Shown piece after piece: positions 48,457-58,754 of a DNA stretch of 64,000 nucleotides. Where the stretch lies: positions 205,363,686 through 205,427,685 of the forward strand of contig NC_091118.1 in NCBI RefSeq assembly GCF_040183065.1. The letters are read 5' to 3'. Both the position numbers and the translations under genes were made by a program. Source of the stretch: Periplaneta americana. Lineage: Eukaryota; Arthropoda; Insecta; Blattodea; Blattidae. Positions within the stretch are counted from its first letter, which is position 1. Each line of letters starts with the position of its first letter. A model generated the notes under the pieces. The model had not been told where the DNA came from. It saw nothing but the letters and a program-made list of their open reading frames with translations, and did no database searches.

Positions 48457-49033
48457 ACACTTTTTAACGTATGACTAAGTAATTTTATGTTTTTATTAAT
48501 TAATTAAAATAATATTTCCTTTGATATTTTCTCTACATATTTTGTCCATTAATATCCATTATTTTGTATGATACTTTGTTTTTCTACACAAATATTGCCA
48601 TTTTAACGTAGTACACTCCATGTAATGGATCAGTCCAACCATCCCTTCAATATAGACTCCTCTATACCTGCTAAGATAAGAGTGGTCTTATGGTAGACTA
48701 CATGGCGCTACAGCCCATGAAGGGCCAAGACTGACCAGATGACTGCTGACCTCATGTCCACATGCCAACGCAGAGGTGAACTATCATACATGGAAACTAC
48801 ATCAGGTAAAATAATTAATTAAAGTGTATTGCTTAGAAATGTAAAATTTAATTTAATTACTAATCTAAATATTAAGTAGTACTAAACCTCTTTTCCTACT
48901 AAGCCAATAATTATGTAAGATCAATTTTTAGGGAATTTTTAAGGGCATTTTTTTTTTAAGATTTTTAGGTCATAAATGCATTGTTTTAGGACATTTTTTT
49001 CACGATTTATAGGTCATCAAAATCCTAGCCCTA

Positions 49034-49073
49034 ATAATAATAATAATAATAATAACAATATTTATTATTATTG

Positions 49074-49126
<53 letters not shown>
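49034..49126. repeat. AAT/ATT microsatellite
   Basis: AAT units then ATT units. The AAT part probably continued the tract ending at 47621 before the insertion. Confidence 0.9.
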
Positions 49127-49127
<1 letters not shown>

Positions 49128-50385
49128 TTACAGTGTATGTGTTTGTATATTCTGTACCGGTACTTAAGTTTGGTATGAAAAAAGTCAATTTCAACTAGAT
49201 CATAAACAACCACATGCTCTCTCTCTGGAAGATTTAGCAATGCTGACTGCATACGTCAGGTATTAATTCTGACTGGCCCCTATATACTCTTACATGTCTA
49301 TCACAAATTTGCTATACAACACATTAGGGCTATAAGTTTAATCTATTTTTAATTACTGGTATGTGGTACAATACAAATGTTGAAACATTCTCTCTGAGAA
49401 TCTTTCAACCTAGTTTTGTGATAGGTCATGCTATTTAGAGAAGATCTATAAGCCATTATTATTTTGTTCAATAATATCGAGATGTTTCTCTTCTAATTTC
49501 GAAATAATTGTTTGATTTCTATTATATTTCATAATGTCTTTAGAAGAATGGAATGAAGTGGAATGTTAAACTGAGCAAAATAATATTACAATTTATATAA
49601 CCGCTATTTTCTATAACATTATAAACAATTATTTCTCAGTAGAAATAATCAGTATTGTCATATTTATTTATTATGGACTGGACACTTTTAAAAAGACTGA
49701 ATATACTGAGCATTTCCTTCGGCAAGGAACAAAAATTGAAAAACTGTTGCAAAATGGAATTCAAGTAAATGCAACACTTTGTAACATTAACATCTTGGAC
49801 TTGAGGCTCACTATAATCCTTTTGAAAATGCTACTCTACACCGAAGACCAGACTTAAAGTTACAGCCTTTCACATGACGGAATGACTAGAGAATTAAAAA
49901 GAAACTACACAATTATTTTACACTTCTTTACAAGTTTTAAAATAGAGTTTGTAAGATGGAATAACTAGAGAATGGATTGAAGAGACTTTTCATTACTTGT
50001 GGTCTTTGTTCTTGTAAAGTTTACATGATAATGGTGATTTTGGTGATAAGCAGGGCTCGAAATGGACTGAAGCGGGCTGGAACACTATTCAAGATCGTGA
50101 ATTTTAGGGACCTTTTCGTTCTGTCTCATATAAATTGGTCATGGTCCTTTTCGCTTCGTTTAAATTTAGTATTAATTGGACATGATATTTCAATACATTT
50201 TTCAGTTATCAGTACTGTAAGTGTGAATTAAATTATTGTAAAAAATGCTGATGACACTGTCGGTACTGTTTTATTGTATTATAGCATTCCTATAAGTTCT
50301 CGTTAATTTGTTACTCTCGAGGAATACCTTTGATATGTTTACTTATACATAGAGTATTGTTGAAGTTCTGAATAATAGCATGGCG
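49127..50385. other. Intergenic, no recognised feature
   Basis: AT-rich sequence without supported features. Confidence 0.4.
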
Positions 50386-51170
50386 TTAAGGGTATATGTA
50401 TGTGAACGACCACAAATATGATCAGAAAATGCAGGCTCTAAATTTCTAAAATTTTACAAGAAAATAAACTCACAATTGGACAAAAATTAAAAGGTAGACT
50501 ACAACAAGACTTATTAGAACTTAAATATTTGATAAAAGCATAAGAAAAGGTTACTAATAATATTTTTCAAACCAGTTTTATCAGAGTATGAAAAAAAAAA
50601 AAACAAATAAATTCTGCAGTTAAATTTGGTCACCATAACATTGTTATGGTCTCTCTGACATATTTGATATTTTTCCTGCATGTAATAAATAAACAATTAT
50701 TTCTGAAAAGTAGACTACTCTCAGACATGTAGAGTTGTTTAATTTAATACAATTAATTTTTTATTTGTCCTGTATAAAATATATTAAAATTTACATAATG
50801 TTTTGTGGCCTAATTTTTATATTTTCAAAGAAATGGGCATTATTGTTGTGTACCTTTTGCATAAATTCATGTTAAATCAGTGTACAAAATTTCAGAATGC
50901 TATCTCTAATGGTTGTGGAGTTATAAAATGATATGTGTGAAAATTTTCAAATTTTGAAAAATTTAATTTAAAGTAAAAATTGAATTCTTAAAAAATATTA
51001 TTAGTAACCTTTTTTTATACTTTTATCAGATATCCAAGTTCTAATAAGTCTTATTGTGGTATCTTATATTTTTTGTCCAATTGTGAGTTCATTTCCTTAT
51101 AAAATTTTAGAATTTTAAAGCCTCCATTTTCTGGTAATAATTGTGGTCGTTCACGTACATGTACCCTTAA
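50386..51170. mobile_element. 785-bp element with ~190-bp TIRs and TTAA ends
   Basis: TTAAGGGTATATGTATGTGA (50386) is inverted at 51151-51170. The complementarity extends to 50570 and 50996. TTAA on both sides fits a piggyBac-type target, but the TIR family is not confirmed. Noncoding. Confidence 0.7.
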
Positions 51171-51740
51171 TGCAATTAAAAAGACAGGAACTCAACAATG
51201 CTTTAACTCTATATTCAGCTATGATCAGCTGTCATAGACCACTGCTAGGCAGCAAGTCGAATTTCTTATTGTTTAAACTGCAACCTGAGTGTCCATTTCA
51301 ATGACTTTGCGAAACAAAGGTTCCAGTCATAAGTGTAGGCCCTAATGACATACATATCGAACTAGCTATTCCCATATTATGAAATGTAAACATAAAAGGA
51401 GAAACACCAGCAGAGCCTCCACTACCGAAAAGGCATTTTTGGTAACAACCGCTAGATGGAGTACAGTTGCTCCATGCAATTCCATAAGAGTTATAACGTG
51501 ACTTCTTTTGCAGACACTAGATGGCAGCATAGTGAAGTTGATAAAAGTGGTTGTCTTGAAAGTCCATTAGTCTGATCAATCTCTTAGGTGTGATCAGAGA
51601 TGTAGGACCAGAAATCTCTTTTTCCAGTAATAATATAAGCGTTCAAGCAAATTATTAAGAATGTAACATTTTATTTAATGTATTCTTTTTGGCTGAATGA
51701 AGTGGCTACCAATCGTGGTTTCTATCTGTGTAAATATGAT
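51171..51740. other. Intergenic, no recognised feature
   Basis: Nothing supported. Confidence 0.4.
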
Positions 51741-51752
51741 AAACGGATGGAT

Positions 51753-51948
51753 GTTATGTTTTATTTAACGACGCTCGCAACTGTAGAAGTTATATCAGCG
51801 TCGCCGGATGTGCCAGAATTTTGTCCCGCAGGAGTTCTTTTACATGCCAGTAAATCTACTGACATGAGCCTGTCGCATTTAAGCACACTTAAATGCCATC
51901 GACCTGGCCCGGGATCGAACCCGCAATCTTGGGCAGAGAAGGCCAGCT
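51753..51948 (-). repeat. SINE family D, minus copy with TSD
   Basis: Minus strand head CTGGCCTTCTCTGCCCAAGA...GCGGGTTCGATCCCGGG (box B). The body GATGGCATTTAAGTGTGCTT... is shared with 19622-19830. Flanked by AAAC(G/A)GATGGAT at 51741-51752 and 51949-51960. Confidence 0.85.
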
Positions 51949-52088
51949 AAACAGATGGATATTTTCAAAGACACGTCTGAAATTTTCATATTAATTTATA
52001 TGTATATAAATATTTCAAATATATCAGAGTAAAACTTGATGTCATCTCATTGGTCATTAATTCCGTCGTCGTCATTAACAGCACCGTA

Positions 52089-52345
52089 TGTATGTGTATT
52101 TTTTTAATGGGTTATTTTACAATGCTGTATCAAGATCTCAGGTTATTTAGTGTCTGAATGAAATGAAAGTGATAATGCTAGTGAAATGAGTCTGGAGTCC
52201 AGCACGATAGTTACCCAGCATTTGCTCATATTGGGTTGAGCGAAAACCCCGGAAAAACCTCAACTGGGTAACTTACTCCGACCGAGATTCGAACCTGGGC
52301 CACCTGGTTTCATAGTCACATGAGATAACCGTTACTTCACAGGTG
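52089..52345 (-). repeat. SINE family B, minus copy 1 of duplicated block
   Basis: Minus strand: CCACACCTGTGAAGTAACGG, GGCCCAGGTTCGAATCTCGG, GGTTTTTCCGGGGTTTTC, ending ...GATACAGCATTGTAAAATAA. Confidence 0.88.
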
Positions 52346-52485
52346 TGGCCAAGAGTGTGTTCCGGTTCGTGAAAACATTTGAAATTTTCATATTAATTTA
52401 TGCGTATATAAATATTTAAAATATATCATAGTAATACTTGGTGTCATCTCATTGGTCATTAATTCTGTCGTCGTCATCAACAGCA

Positions 52486-52519
<34 letters not shown>

Positions 52520-52521
<2 letters not shown>

Positions 52522-52775
52522 CTTTTTTTTTAATGAGTTATTTTACAACACTGTATCAACATCTTAGGTTATTTAGCGTCTGAATGAAATGAAAGTAATA
52601 ATGCCGGTGAAATGAGTCTGAGGTCTAGCACGATAGTTACCCAGAATTTGCTCATATTGGGTTGAGCGAAAACCCCAGAAAAAATCTCAACCAGGTGACT
52701 TGGCCCAACTGGGATTCGAACCCGGAACGGTTTCATGGTCAGATGACCTAACCGTTACTCCACAGGTGTGGGCAA
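52520..52775 (-). repeat. SINE family B, minus copy 2 of duplicated block
   Basis: Same structure as 52089-52345, with CCACACCTGTGGAGTAACGG and CCGGGTTCGAATCCCAG. Derived from the same duplication. Confidence 0.88.
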
Positions 52776-52964
52776 GAGTGTGTTTCAGTTCGTGAAAACG
52801 TTTGAAATTTTCATATTAATTAATATGAATATAAATATTTCATAGTAATACTTGGCATTATCTCATTGGTTATTCATTTCATTGTTGTCGTCATCAACAG
52901 TACCATGTCCACGAAAATAAGACAAAACGTCCATTTCAAGCCCTGGTGATATGGTATTTTGGAG

Positions 52965-54344
52965 TTAGTTTATTACTGAAAATATTGTGTCTCTGAACTC
53001 TACGTCCGTGTCCCCATAATAAAAAGGGTAGACTATTTTCAGTAGCGGCATCTGATGGTGTAACTTCTCAATAGTCCATGCATCTAACGAATCACAGTAA
53101 TCGATATGAATCTCGTACAGACGAGGAAGACAGGTGGGCAACAAATGGAAATTAAGTCCTGTCAGGTTGCTGAAACCAATTTTCAGAACCTGAAGTTTCT
53201 TACATTTCACTATGTGCAGCATTACATCGTCTGTCATAGTGTTGCAGGACGACAGATCAAGACATTTCAACTTTGTACAACCTTTACTGACGTACTCCAT
53301 ACTCTTGTCAGTGAGACCATAGCACCTCGAGATGTTTAGAGTCTCTAATTGGCTACATACACCGATGTCCTCGAATCCGGTATCCCCTAAACAGTGACAA
53401 CTGGAGACATTGAGATGTTGCAGGAAGGGGACATACTTGAAAACCGTGTTCAGGTCAGAATTCATGATTGCAAAATTATGGCTTACATCGAGATGTATTA
53501 CTTTGGAGAAAGATTCATTCTGGAAAAACGTATGCAGGTTACTTGCGACAGATAACGTACAATACTGCAAGGCAAAATATTTGAGATTAGTGAGTTGCTT
53601 GAGAGGATGGATGTCGTCATACGTCAGATTGTCATTGTCGTTTTCTATATGAAGATGCTCTAGCTTTGTGCATTCGCTTAAGAATTTGAATATCCCTGTG
53701 AAGAAGAAGAATTTTGCGGAGAATGACAAGAGCTGGTGCTTCTTTTTCTCTAGTAAGTATCTAATATCATCAGCGGAGAACTCGCAGTACCCGAGGTGGA
53801 TATGCTGAAGAGAAGGACAGCCATCCGCTACCGGTTCTAACATGCCTTTGACTACATAGCCGTGACTCCCATCGAAACTGAGAGTTGTGAGTGACTTGCA
53901 CTGTCCTAACAGTTGAGCAGACTGCAACTGAGCTGACATAGTTCTAGGTAATGGAAGGCTAAGGTACTCCAGATGTGGACAGTTCTGCACCAGTTTCTTG
54001 AGAGACGGATACCTGAGCATGTACGTCTTGTGCAGGTCTAGACGCTGAACTTCCCTACAGGAATTACACAAAGTGTCGATGAGCAGCTTCATCTTCGTGC
54101 CTTGGGTCGCAGAGAATGCTCTCAGAGCCGGCATATTCTTCAAGTGTTGGACTACATCTTCATCAGTCAGTGTGTCTCCTGGTTCGAAAATGGCGTTCTT
54201 CCACAACTTGTCATCATGAGACACTTCTTTCCAGCGTAGGTTCACATGCTGTATGGACAGAGCAAGATCTTCAATGCTTAGATACGAGAATATATGTAGC
54301 AGAAGTTCATTCGGTAAATCGTCAAAACACTTCCCAGTTTCCAT
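52965..54344 (-). CDS. F-box / leucine-rich-repeat protein, single exon
   Basis: 459 codons from ATG at 54344 to TAA at 52965-52967. The in-frame GTG just before the ATG is not taken as start. Residues ~7-52 (DDLPNELLLHIFSYLSIEDL...WKEVSHDDKLWKNAI) form an F-box. From ~115 to ~440 about eleven leucine-rich repeats follow. The last ones are of the cysteine-containing FBXL/Amn1 type (LQHLNVSSCHCLGDTGFEDI, LETLNISRCYGLTDKSMEYV, LKCLDLSSCNTMTDDVML). F-box proteins bind Skp1 and recruit substrates to SCF ubiquitin ligases; the LRRs would be the substrate face. I cannot name an orthologue. The frame is intact with no intron, in a transposon-rich stretch, so it may be a retrocopy or a member of an expanded intronless FBXL family. 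A CCAAT box lies ~150 bp upstream. AATAAA overlaps the last codons (52969-52974, minus), too close to act as the poly(A) signal by itself. Confidence 0.93.
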   Translation of the reverse strand: METGKCFDDLPNELLLHIFSYLSIEDLALSIQHVNLRWKEVSHDDKLWKNAIFEPGDTLTDEDVVQHLKNMPALRAFSATQGTKMKLLIDTLCNSCREVQRLDLHKTYMLRYPSLKKLVQNCPHLEYLSLPLPRTMSAQLQSAQLLGQCKSLTTLSFDGSHGYVVKGMLEPVADGCPSLQHIHLGYCEFSADDIRYLLEKKKHQLLSFSAKFFFFTGIFKFLSECTKLEHLHIENDNDNLTYDDIHPLKQLTNLKYFALQYCTLSVASNLHTFFQNESFSKVIHLDVSHNFAIMNSDLNTVFKYVPFLQHLNVSSCHCLGDTGFEDIGVCSQLETLNISRCYGLTDKSMEYVSKGCTKLKCLDLSSCNTMTDDVMLHIVKCKKLQVLKIGFSNLTGLNFHLLPTCLPRLYEIHIDYCDSLDAWTIEKLHHQMPLLKIVYPFYYGDTDVEFRDTIFSVIN

Positions 54345-55079
54345 CACTGAATATTCAACACATCAGATTTCTTCAATCTGGAACAAAGAAACACAGAAAT
54401 TCATGAACATGAAGTTACTAAAAAAATCAGAGTCTTTTTGAAAACTGCTGAGATTTTGGGGAACATAATATGTATTGTAGGGGCCATTCTTCTGATTGGT
54501 TGAATGGTATGAATGTTACTAACGATACTGTATATATTGGTGTTACAATCGATATAAAATATGTTGCCAGTTGCCAATCTCTAAATTAACCGGCAGTTTT
54601 CGTAGAATAGAATAGTTTTGGAACTCGCTTCCAAGTGATGTAAGGGGTTGTTGGACAATAACTTAATTTAGGTCAAAAATACATAAATTCTTACTTAACA
54701 GATTAATTGCTGATTAATATGTGTCATAATGAAACTAACATCTGTCCATTCTTATTATTATCATTAATTTCTCTAAATAGATTTGCAAAACCTCTAATAG
54801 CAATTAGAACCACGTATATGGACTCTAATTCAGTGTATGGAAAAAATTGACGCACCATTAACATTTTTCTTTTTCCTTCTTAGCTTTCATTGATTCTTTA
54901 CTTGAATTTTTTTTTCTTCTGTAAACTGCCATTGTTTGTGTATTTGTTTGCCTTTTTTCTTACTCTTTTAGCTCTCATCATCTATTTGTTCTTGTATTTT
55001 TTATATGCTTTGTCTAATGGCAGCCTCTAATTTGAGGAAGCTCTGATAAATAAAATAAATAAATAGAAATATATTTTAG

Positions 55080-55125
<46 letters not shown>

Positions 55126-55160
55126 TTTTCTCCCTGTAACATAGTCCTAGCACAGCCTAG
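54345..55160. other. F-box gene upstream region; (AT)n run
   Basis: Contains the probable promoter of the minus-strand F-box gene (inverted CCAAT at about 54494-54499). No TATA box is obvious. (AT)n at 55084-55117 then poly-T. No other gene. Confidence 0.45.
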
Positions 55161-55324
55161 TATATACAGTCACGAAGCTTGAGTTTTGAGGGTGCTAGAA
55201 ACAATAGACTGTGACAGTACTATTTTGCATTGCCTGTAATGAGGCAATATTAGCGATCCTAGTGGTGAGCAACTATCTAATGTTTGCATATTTACTACGT
55301 ATTGAGCTTCGCGACTGTATATAC
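55161..55324. mobile_element. MITE with TACAGTCACGAAGCT ends
   Basis: TATATACAGTCACGAAGCTT (55161) is inverted at 55303-55324 (GAGCTTCGCGACTGTATATA). Flanked by TA as in Tc1/mariner-type MITEs. ~155 bp, noncoding. Confidence 0.75.
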
Positions 55325-55631
55325 TAGACTGTGGTCCTAGTAAGCTTGTATTAAATTAATTTTCATCATTTTACTAGCTATCTCAAATGTTAAATTAATT
55401 ATAATTGATTGAATTGAATTAGCTCATAAATTAAGTTACTACTTTACCTTATAGGTTTATCTAAATTTAAATAAATATGTAGTCTACTAGTCGTTAAAAC
55501 TGAAGAATATTGCTGGAGAACCTTTTAAGTGTAGTGTAAATATTTGTAATTTAAATATGTATTGTATTGATTAAGGCTGGTTGAGTGGCAGAGAAGGCCT
55601 TATGGCCTTAACTCTGCCAGCGAAAATAAAA

Positions 55632-55673
<42 letters not shown>

Positions 55674-55983
55674 TACTATTATTAGTTTTAATATAGTATA
55701 CAAAAATACAATTGGGTTCGTCAAATACTTATCTTAAATTATAATATGAATATAATTATGCAATAAAACACAAACATTGAAATGAAAATATACAGGTATT
55801 GTGATTAATATTATTACATCAAAAGATTACACAAATGATGAGTTCAAGAATTTCTCAGTACCTACTAAGGCATTTATATTAGTGATGGGCGTATTAGAGT
55901 AAAAAATACGAATTACTCGATTCTTGTTAGTTCTCGAGATATATCTATTTCCATAATGATATAATATATGATTTACATAATTA
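55325..55983. other. Intergenic with ATT microsatellite
   Basis: The (ATT)n run at 55633-55684 follows ...CTGCCAGCGAAAATAAAACA, which may be the tail of a repeat starting near 55565 (GGCTGGTTGAGTGGCAGAGA). No gene. Confidence 0.45.
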
Positions 55984-56228
55984 TTGTGGAGTAACGGTTA
56001 GCATGTCTGGTCGTGAAACGAGCAGTTTAGGGTTCAAATCTCGGTTGGGACAAGTTACCTGACTGCGGTTTTTTCCGGGGTTTTCCCTCAACCCATTAAG
56101 AGCAAATGTTAGGTAACTTTCGACGTTGGACTCCTGGATTCATATCACTGGCATTATTACCGTCATTTCACTCAGATGCTAGATCATCAGTTGATAAAGC
56201 GTCGTAAAATAAACCAATAAAAGAAATA
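55984..56228 (+). repeat. SINE family B, plus copy
   Basis: GTGGAGTAACGGTTAGCATG (box A), AGGGTTCAAATCTCGG (box B), GGTTTTTTCCGGGGTTTTCC, ending GATAAAGCGTCGTAAAATAA. Diverged from 18989-19230. Confidence 0.85.
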
Positions 56229-56800
56229 TTTTTTCATGTATTTTTCTGAATAGTTTGCGCCCTCCTCACTTTAAAAAAATATCTAAAAAAACTGGGCTGG
56301 GCCCCACTGATGCGCCCAACCCCCCCGCCCCCATCACTCCCATTCGAGTGGTGTCTGTCCCCTTCTCCCCCATGGGCAGTGCTGGTTGTCATCTTAAATT
56401 TTTGTAAAATATATGTAAGTAGGCCTACATGATTTTATTTTTGGAATTAGATTCAATTTACCGGCAGAGTTGGAATGTGGGAAAGTACTAGTGTTTGTAA
56501 ATACCTTGTCGTAATTGTTTTCTTCGAGAAATGTATTAAAACCATAACATACCAAAATAAGTAGCTTCAAGTAATGAATTTTAGATTTGTCTACATGAAG
56601 TCAAACTGTTGTACAGTTCTGTGTAAATATATTCTTTTATTTAAGATATCACAAACCCAAGTCATGCTTTCTAAAATTTCTGAATACTTCATAATATGAT
56701 GTCAAATTTGCATAAGAATTCTGTGCACATCAGAGATCAACACAAAAATATAAAAGCAGCAGTATTAATATATGTGTTGTATTTATTTTAAAATCCAAAT
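56229..56800. other. Intergenic, no recognised feature
   Basis: A C-rich patch at 56300-56375 (CCCAACCCCCCCGCCCCCAT) is unexplained. No gene. Confidence 0.4.
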
Positions 56801-56814
56801 TAGCATTATGAAAA

Positions 56815-57000
56815 TAATGATTTGTTGTTGTTTAGTCAACTGTCCGAAGACAGGTCTGAACCTCACAAGTGATACCAACATAGCACCATTTATGAGGCAA
56901 CTAGGCCAGGAGATAATGAGATAGGGTGGCCAGTTCCTTTCCCCCTCCACTGCATACATCGCCAATCAGCTATGTATTACAGTAATCACACTTCAGATGC
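56815..57000 (-). repeat. Probable SINE-like interspersed repeat
   Basis: TTGTTGTTTAGTCAACTGTC CGAAGACAGGTCTGAACCTC resembles a repeat I recall from insect genomes. Only one copy is in this window, so it cannot be tested here. It is followed by a short (ATG)n run. Confidence 0.35.
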
Positions 57001-57002
57001 AT

Positions 57003-58754
57003 GATGATGATGATGATTATCATTATTATTGTGATTATTATTATATTAAAATTGTAAATCAATGAAGTACAAGTCATAAAGTCACACTATCTGATGCCAT
57101 TGGAAGGGCCTTTAATATTTTCGAATTAAGCAGTGACTCTTAAAATGTTTGTTTTTAAGCTTTATTTTTAAAAATTTTTGTTTTTTAGCTTTATTCTGAG
57201 TCTTGAAGATTATCATTATTTATTGTTTAATGTTACTGTCCAGTGAATTTCTGTGGACCTTATAATTCTGTAATGAAACACAACTATTGTCAATCACGTT
57301 TATTTTATAATATATGTAAAAGTAAAATATTCTCAGATTACATGATTGGACTCAATATCTTTAGAAAAAGAAATACCAGCATGCCTACTAATATTATAGT
57401 ACTTTGTAGCATCCTAGGCTATATACCTATGATTTTTTTTTCCCTGATTTCTATACCCTATAATTTACACAAATCTAAAAAAAAAAAAAAAAAAAAAAAA
57501 AACTATATGGTGAGTAAAATTATTTTCAGAAATAACAAACTGATAAACATTTTCGTAGTATTTGTAACAGGGCACATTACTGTACTTCATTTATTTGAAA
57601 GAAATATGCATTATTTTCATTTATTATTTTTCCACGCAAAATTATTGCCACCACGTGGCTTTTAAAAGACGCGGAAAAAACTCTCCCTGATCTGCCAGTG
57701 GTTATGACGTAACAGTCCCTTACAAAGGATGACTAATAGCAAAGCTAGCCTACTTAAATTATGTAACCATTAGCGATGTCAATGTACCTCTTACCTGGTT
57801 ATGGCAGAGTTATCATACTATGTTCGAAACGGAAAGAGTCACTTGCCACAGCACTCAAACAACTGACTGTTGTTTGCTCGCAGCCTATCTTATCAAGCAT
57901 AATAAATGAGATGCAAACAACTCCATTATAATTATCTGCAATCTGTTTACAGTTTGACGACTCGTACACACTATCAATACGTAATTGTGTAGACCTAAAT
58001 AGATCTGATAGATGTACTATCATACATTTATACATAAATTGCAAATTTCAGAACTGTGATTACATAAACATTATGAAATAGAGCCAGAACAGTTGGAATG
58101 TGTGAGTTAAATCGGTTTCTTCTTTCATGTCCGTGCCATATTTTCACAATGTCAACACAGTATACGACGACAATATGATCCTTATGAATGAAAATATCCA
58201 CATCCAAGATTAAACTGTGGGACTTTGTTGCAGAAGCATAAAATAATAACATTAACAGTACTGTGCTGGTAACAGTTTTACAAATTCTGTGTAGCAATAA
58301 AATGGTCAAACAATATGCTAGATCTTAATGAAAAGATACCATTGCATCTCCTCATTGAGTGCTGCTTTTGTAGGAAGTGACAGGTGTGACATCTTTATAT
58401 CATATTGACAATCTGACCTCCTGAACCAATGATTTTACTTTAGACAAAATCTTCTTGCTTCTCCCTCTCTTTAATTGTAATATCCTTGTGTCTGCCAGTG
58501 TCAACAGTCATTTAATTTCTTGAGATAACCCAATTTTAAGAAAATAAACATCAGTCTGCTATCTTAGTGCACTGCTCTTATTTTTTCCTCTATCATTGAA
58601 CTTAGGTGCACACACAAAAAAAAAAAGGCTTATAAATAATGTTTCTGAGCTTCTGCAGTGTTTGTTTGGTCTGAATTTTATAACTTAAGTTCATCCTTAA
58701 TTGGAAAAGACAGTACTCATAGCAAAATAGAAAGCAGCTATTTATTTATACAAA
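57003..58754. other. Intergenic, no recognised gene
   Basis: An A-run of ~25 lies at 57478-57502. Open frames at 57799-58044 and 58028-58309 (minus) and 57243-57665 (plus) have no recognisable domain or codon signal and are not called. Confidence 0.4.

Larger units (their letters stand above)
47886..48500. repeat. Inverted repeat carrying paired hammerhead-like motifs
   Basis: Left arm 47886-48000 and right arm 48403-48500 are inverted copies (AAAAACATAAAATTACTTAG..., CGTGATGTCACGTCTTCCTC). The left arm has a ~25-bp extra stretch. The layout mimics the Penelope-like inverted pair at 12718-13735, though no protein remnant is readable here. Confidence 0.75.
47622..49033. mobile_element. TIR element inserted in an AAT microsatellite
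   Basis: TAGGGCTAGGCTTTTGATGA (47622) is inverted at 49013-49033 (TCATCAAAATCCTAGCCCTA). Both ends are flanked by AAT repeats, so the target duplication cannot be read. Subterminal GGTCATAAAT words recur at both ends. It contains the inverted arms at 47886-48500 and an hAT MITE. No transposase is visible; hAT-like is a guess. Confidence 0.65.
51973..52906. repeat. Tandem duplication of a SINE-containing block
   Basis: The flank GAAATTTTCATATTAATTTA... begins at 51979, 52381 and 52804 (periods 402 and 423) and ends each time near CATCAACAGCACCGTG. Family-B SINEs lie between the flanks at 52089-52345 and 52520-52775. The length difference is partly due to a (GT)n run at 52493-52519. Confidence 0.88.

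Noticed and set aside
54345-54347. In-frame codon before the F-box ATG taken as an extra Met
   Set aside because: The codon is GTG, not ATG; the start is set at 54344.
57243-57665. 140-codon open frame on the plus strand
   Set aside because: AT-rich, contains a poly-Lys from an A-run, no domain, no splice or start context.
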